Shown one piece after another: positions 62,861-64,000 of a DNA stretch of 64,000 nt; position 1 is the first letter of the stretch; every line of letters starts with the position of its first letter. Source of the stretch: Diplonema papillatum (taxonomy: Eukaryota; Euglenozoa; Diplonemea; Diplonemida; Diplonemidae); NCBI GenBank assembly GCA_030068145.1, contig JAPJBO010000236.1, positions 186,001-250,000 of the forward strand, in the 5' to 3' direction. Under the pieces are notes generated by a model. It saw nothing but the letters and a program-made list of their open reading frames with translations. It had not been told where the DNA came from and ran no database searches. Made by a program: the position numbers and the translations under genes.

Positions 62861-62864
62861 GTAC

Positions 62865-63095
62865 CTTTCGATGACGGTTCGCTCGTCGGCTGACTTGGCC
62901 CCGGCGCCCGTGAAGCGGGCGCTGGCCAGTCCTTTGACGGGCATCGCAGCTGCGTGCTTCTCTTCGAACACGGAGCGGATCGCATTATCCTCAGCGACGC
63001 CGGCATTGAGCAGCTTCCGAACGGTGGCCCATTCTTCGTCGGTGAATTTCAACTGCGCCTTCTCGAACAACGACGAACCGAAGCTACTGCTTCGA
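62865..63095 (-). CDS. Gene A, first visible exon (5' boundary uncertain)
   Basis: The minus frame reads FEKAQLKFTDEEWATVRKLL, then EDNAIRSVFEEKHAAAMPVK, and ends ADERTVIER two bases into a codon at donor GTACTT (62864-62861). The helix-rich start resembles a small DNA- or protein-binding helical bundle, but no family can be named. The upstream end is not resolved; an earlier exon may lie beyond the window. A diverged copy of the first part lies at 63740-63850. Confidence 0.55.
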
Positions 63096-63264
63096 AACTG
63101 TCCAGTGCCCGGATGGACAACGCGAGACCACGTGACGAGTGCCCGCCGCATGCTCGCTGCCCGCCCTTTTCCCCCGGTGTTTGCCCCTTCGGGTTGTTTC
63201 GACTTCGTGAAGAGCCCGCGCAGCGGAGTCCGCAGCCCCAGAAGCTGGAATTAAAAGCCCGCCA

Positions 63265-63575
63265 AAAAAAAAAAAGCGGGTGTCGCTCCCGCTTTTCGGG
63301 TGTGGATTTACACTCGTGACACACCCGCTTTTCAGGTGTGGATTTACACTCGTAACACACCCGCTTTTCGGTTGGTGTGGATTTACACTCGTAACATACC
63401 CGCTTTTCAGGTGTGGATTTACACCCGTAACACACCCGCTTTTCAGGTGTGGATTTAGCATTGTAGCACACCCGCTTTTCACGTGTGGATTCACACTTGT
63501 AGCACCCGCTTTTCAGGTGTGGATGCACACTTGTAACACACCCGCTTTTCGGGTGTGGATTTACACTTGAAGCAC
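63265..63575. repeat. 36 bp tandem repeat, about eight copies
   Basis: CACCCGCTTTTCAGGTGTGG then ATTTACACTCGTAACA recurs with small indels, one unit with an extra GTTG at 63371. It runs straight into a half copy of the 108 bp stem-loop element (63575-63645). Cys/Lys-rich ORFs on the minus strand are array artefacts. Confidence 0.9.
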
Positions 63576-63679
63576 ACCGGTGTGACTCGGGCACACCCTC
63601 TTCAACTCCAGCTTCTGAGGATGGACTCCACCGCACGGTGTATAAGGGGCTACTGCTTGCCGAGCTACCTGCCCTCCCT

Positions 63680-63860
63680 CACGCGTTCGCGTTGCCGGCA
63701 CGCACGCATGAGCAGTTTTTCGCACGTTGGGCTCGCTCGTCGTACCCCTTCAGCTTGCGCCTCGAGCCGAAGCTATTGTTTCGACATAGTTCTCCCGTGG
63801 TCGGGAGGACAACGCGAAAACACAGCAAGCAGCGAAACGTATGCCTTCGCTCTTTCGCGA
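63680..63860 (-). pseudogene. Diverged partial copy of the first gene A exon region
   Basis: CTCGAGCCGAAGCTATTGTT and GGGAGGACAACGCGAAAAC align with CGACGAACCGAAGCTACTGC and GGATGGACAACGCGAGACC at 63068-63128, in the same order. The reading frame is not kept. It sits on the far side of the 36 bp array. Confidence 0.5.
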
Positions 63861-64000
63861 TCCTTGTCAAAAACTGTTGCATCGACGCATCCACACAAAA
63901 AGAAGAGCAAACTATGCCAATCATACCATAAGGAGACAGAGAAGGAAGCAAAAGAGGGAAACGAAGCAGCGGGAAGTGGATTGAAGGAAAAAGGAAAAAC

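Noticed and set aside
63049..63636. 195-codon Cys/Lys-rich minus ORF resembling a zinc-finger array
   Set aside because: The CYECKSTPEKR repeat is the translation of the 36 bp array. Units with indels shift frame without selection for the Cys spacing.

Overview
This is a eukaryotic nuclear window, not bacterial. Coding blocks end at splice sites, introns reach 7 to 12 kb, and the intervening DNA is packed with satellites, retroelements and inverted-repeat elements. I assembled exons by matching open frame, acceptor AG, donor GT and codon phase across each junction. The repeat-rich introns and the domain types suggest a protist, perhaps a myzozoan alga (chromerid- or dinoflagellate-like). The organism assignment is low confidence.

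Host genes: every host exon I can support lies on the minus strand, giving a unidirectional series read from right to left. (1) About 63.1 to 40.7 kb: a five-exon gene of unknown function ('gene A'), whose fourth intron (12.5 kb) holds two tyrosine-recombinase-type retroelements. (2) 38.47 to 28.48 kb: a two-exon, about 959-residue membrane-anchored protein with an ADP-ribosyltransferase-like segment ('gene B'), whose 7.1 kb intron holds a LINE fragment, simple arrays and a fold-back satellite element. (3) 25.84 to 24.66 kb: a single-exon GBP/atlastin-like GTPase ('gene C'). (4) 20.36 to 1.10 kb: a seven-exon kinesin-like gene whose motor fold is recognisable but whose P-loop, switch I and switch II are all replaced ('gene D'). 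It may continue into a Cys/His-rich B-box-like exon cut by the left window edge.

Mobile and repeat layer: intron 2 of gene D (10 kb) contains an OTU-protease ORF pair, a USP deubiquitinase fused to a retroelement-style zinc finger, a 462 bp terminal-inverted-repeat element and a long DDE-like transposase ORF. Intron 6 of gene D is four near-identical 678 bp units. A 10 bp minisatellite separates and flanks the two retroelements at 43 to 51 kb. At 32.8 to 35.3 kb, 41 bp satellites in opposite orientations lie between terminal inverted repeats.

Two patterns run through the window. The donor sites I could place mostly read GTRTGY rather than GTAAGT. Most host genes also carry truncated tandem copies of one exon edge beside the real exon.
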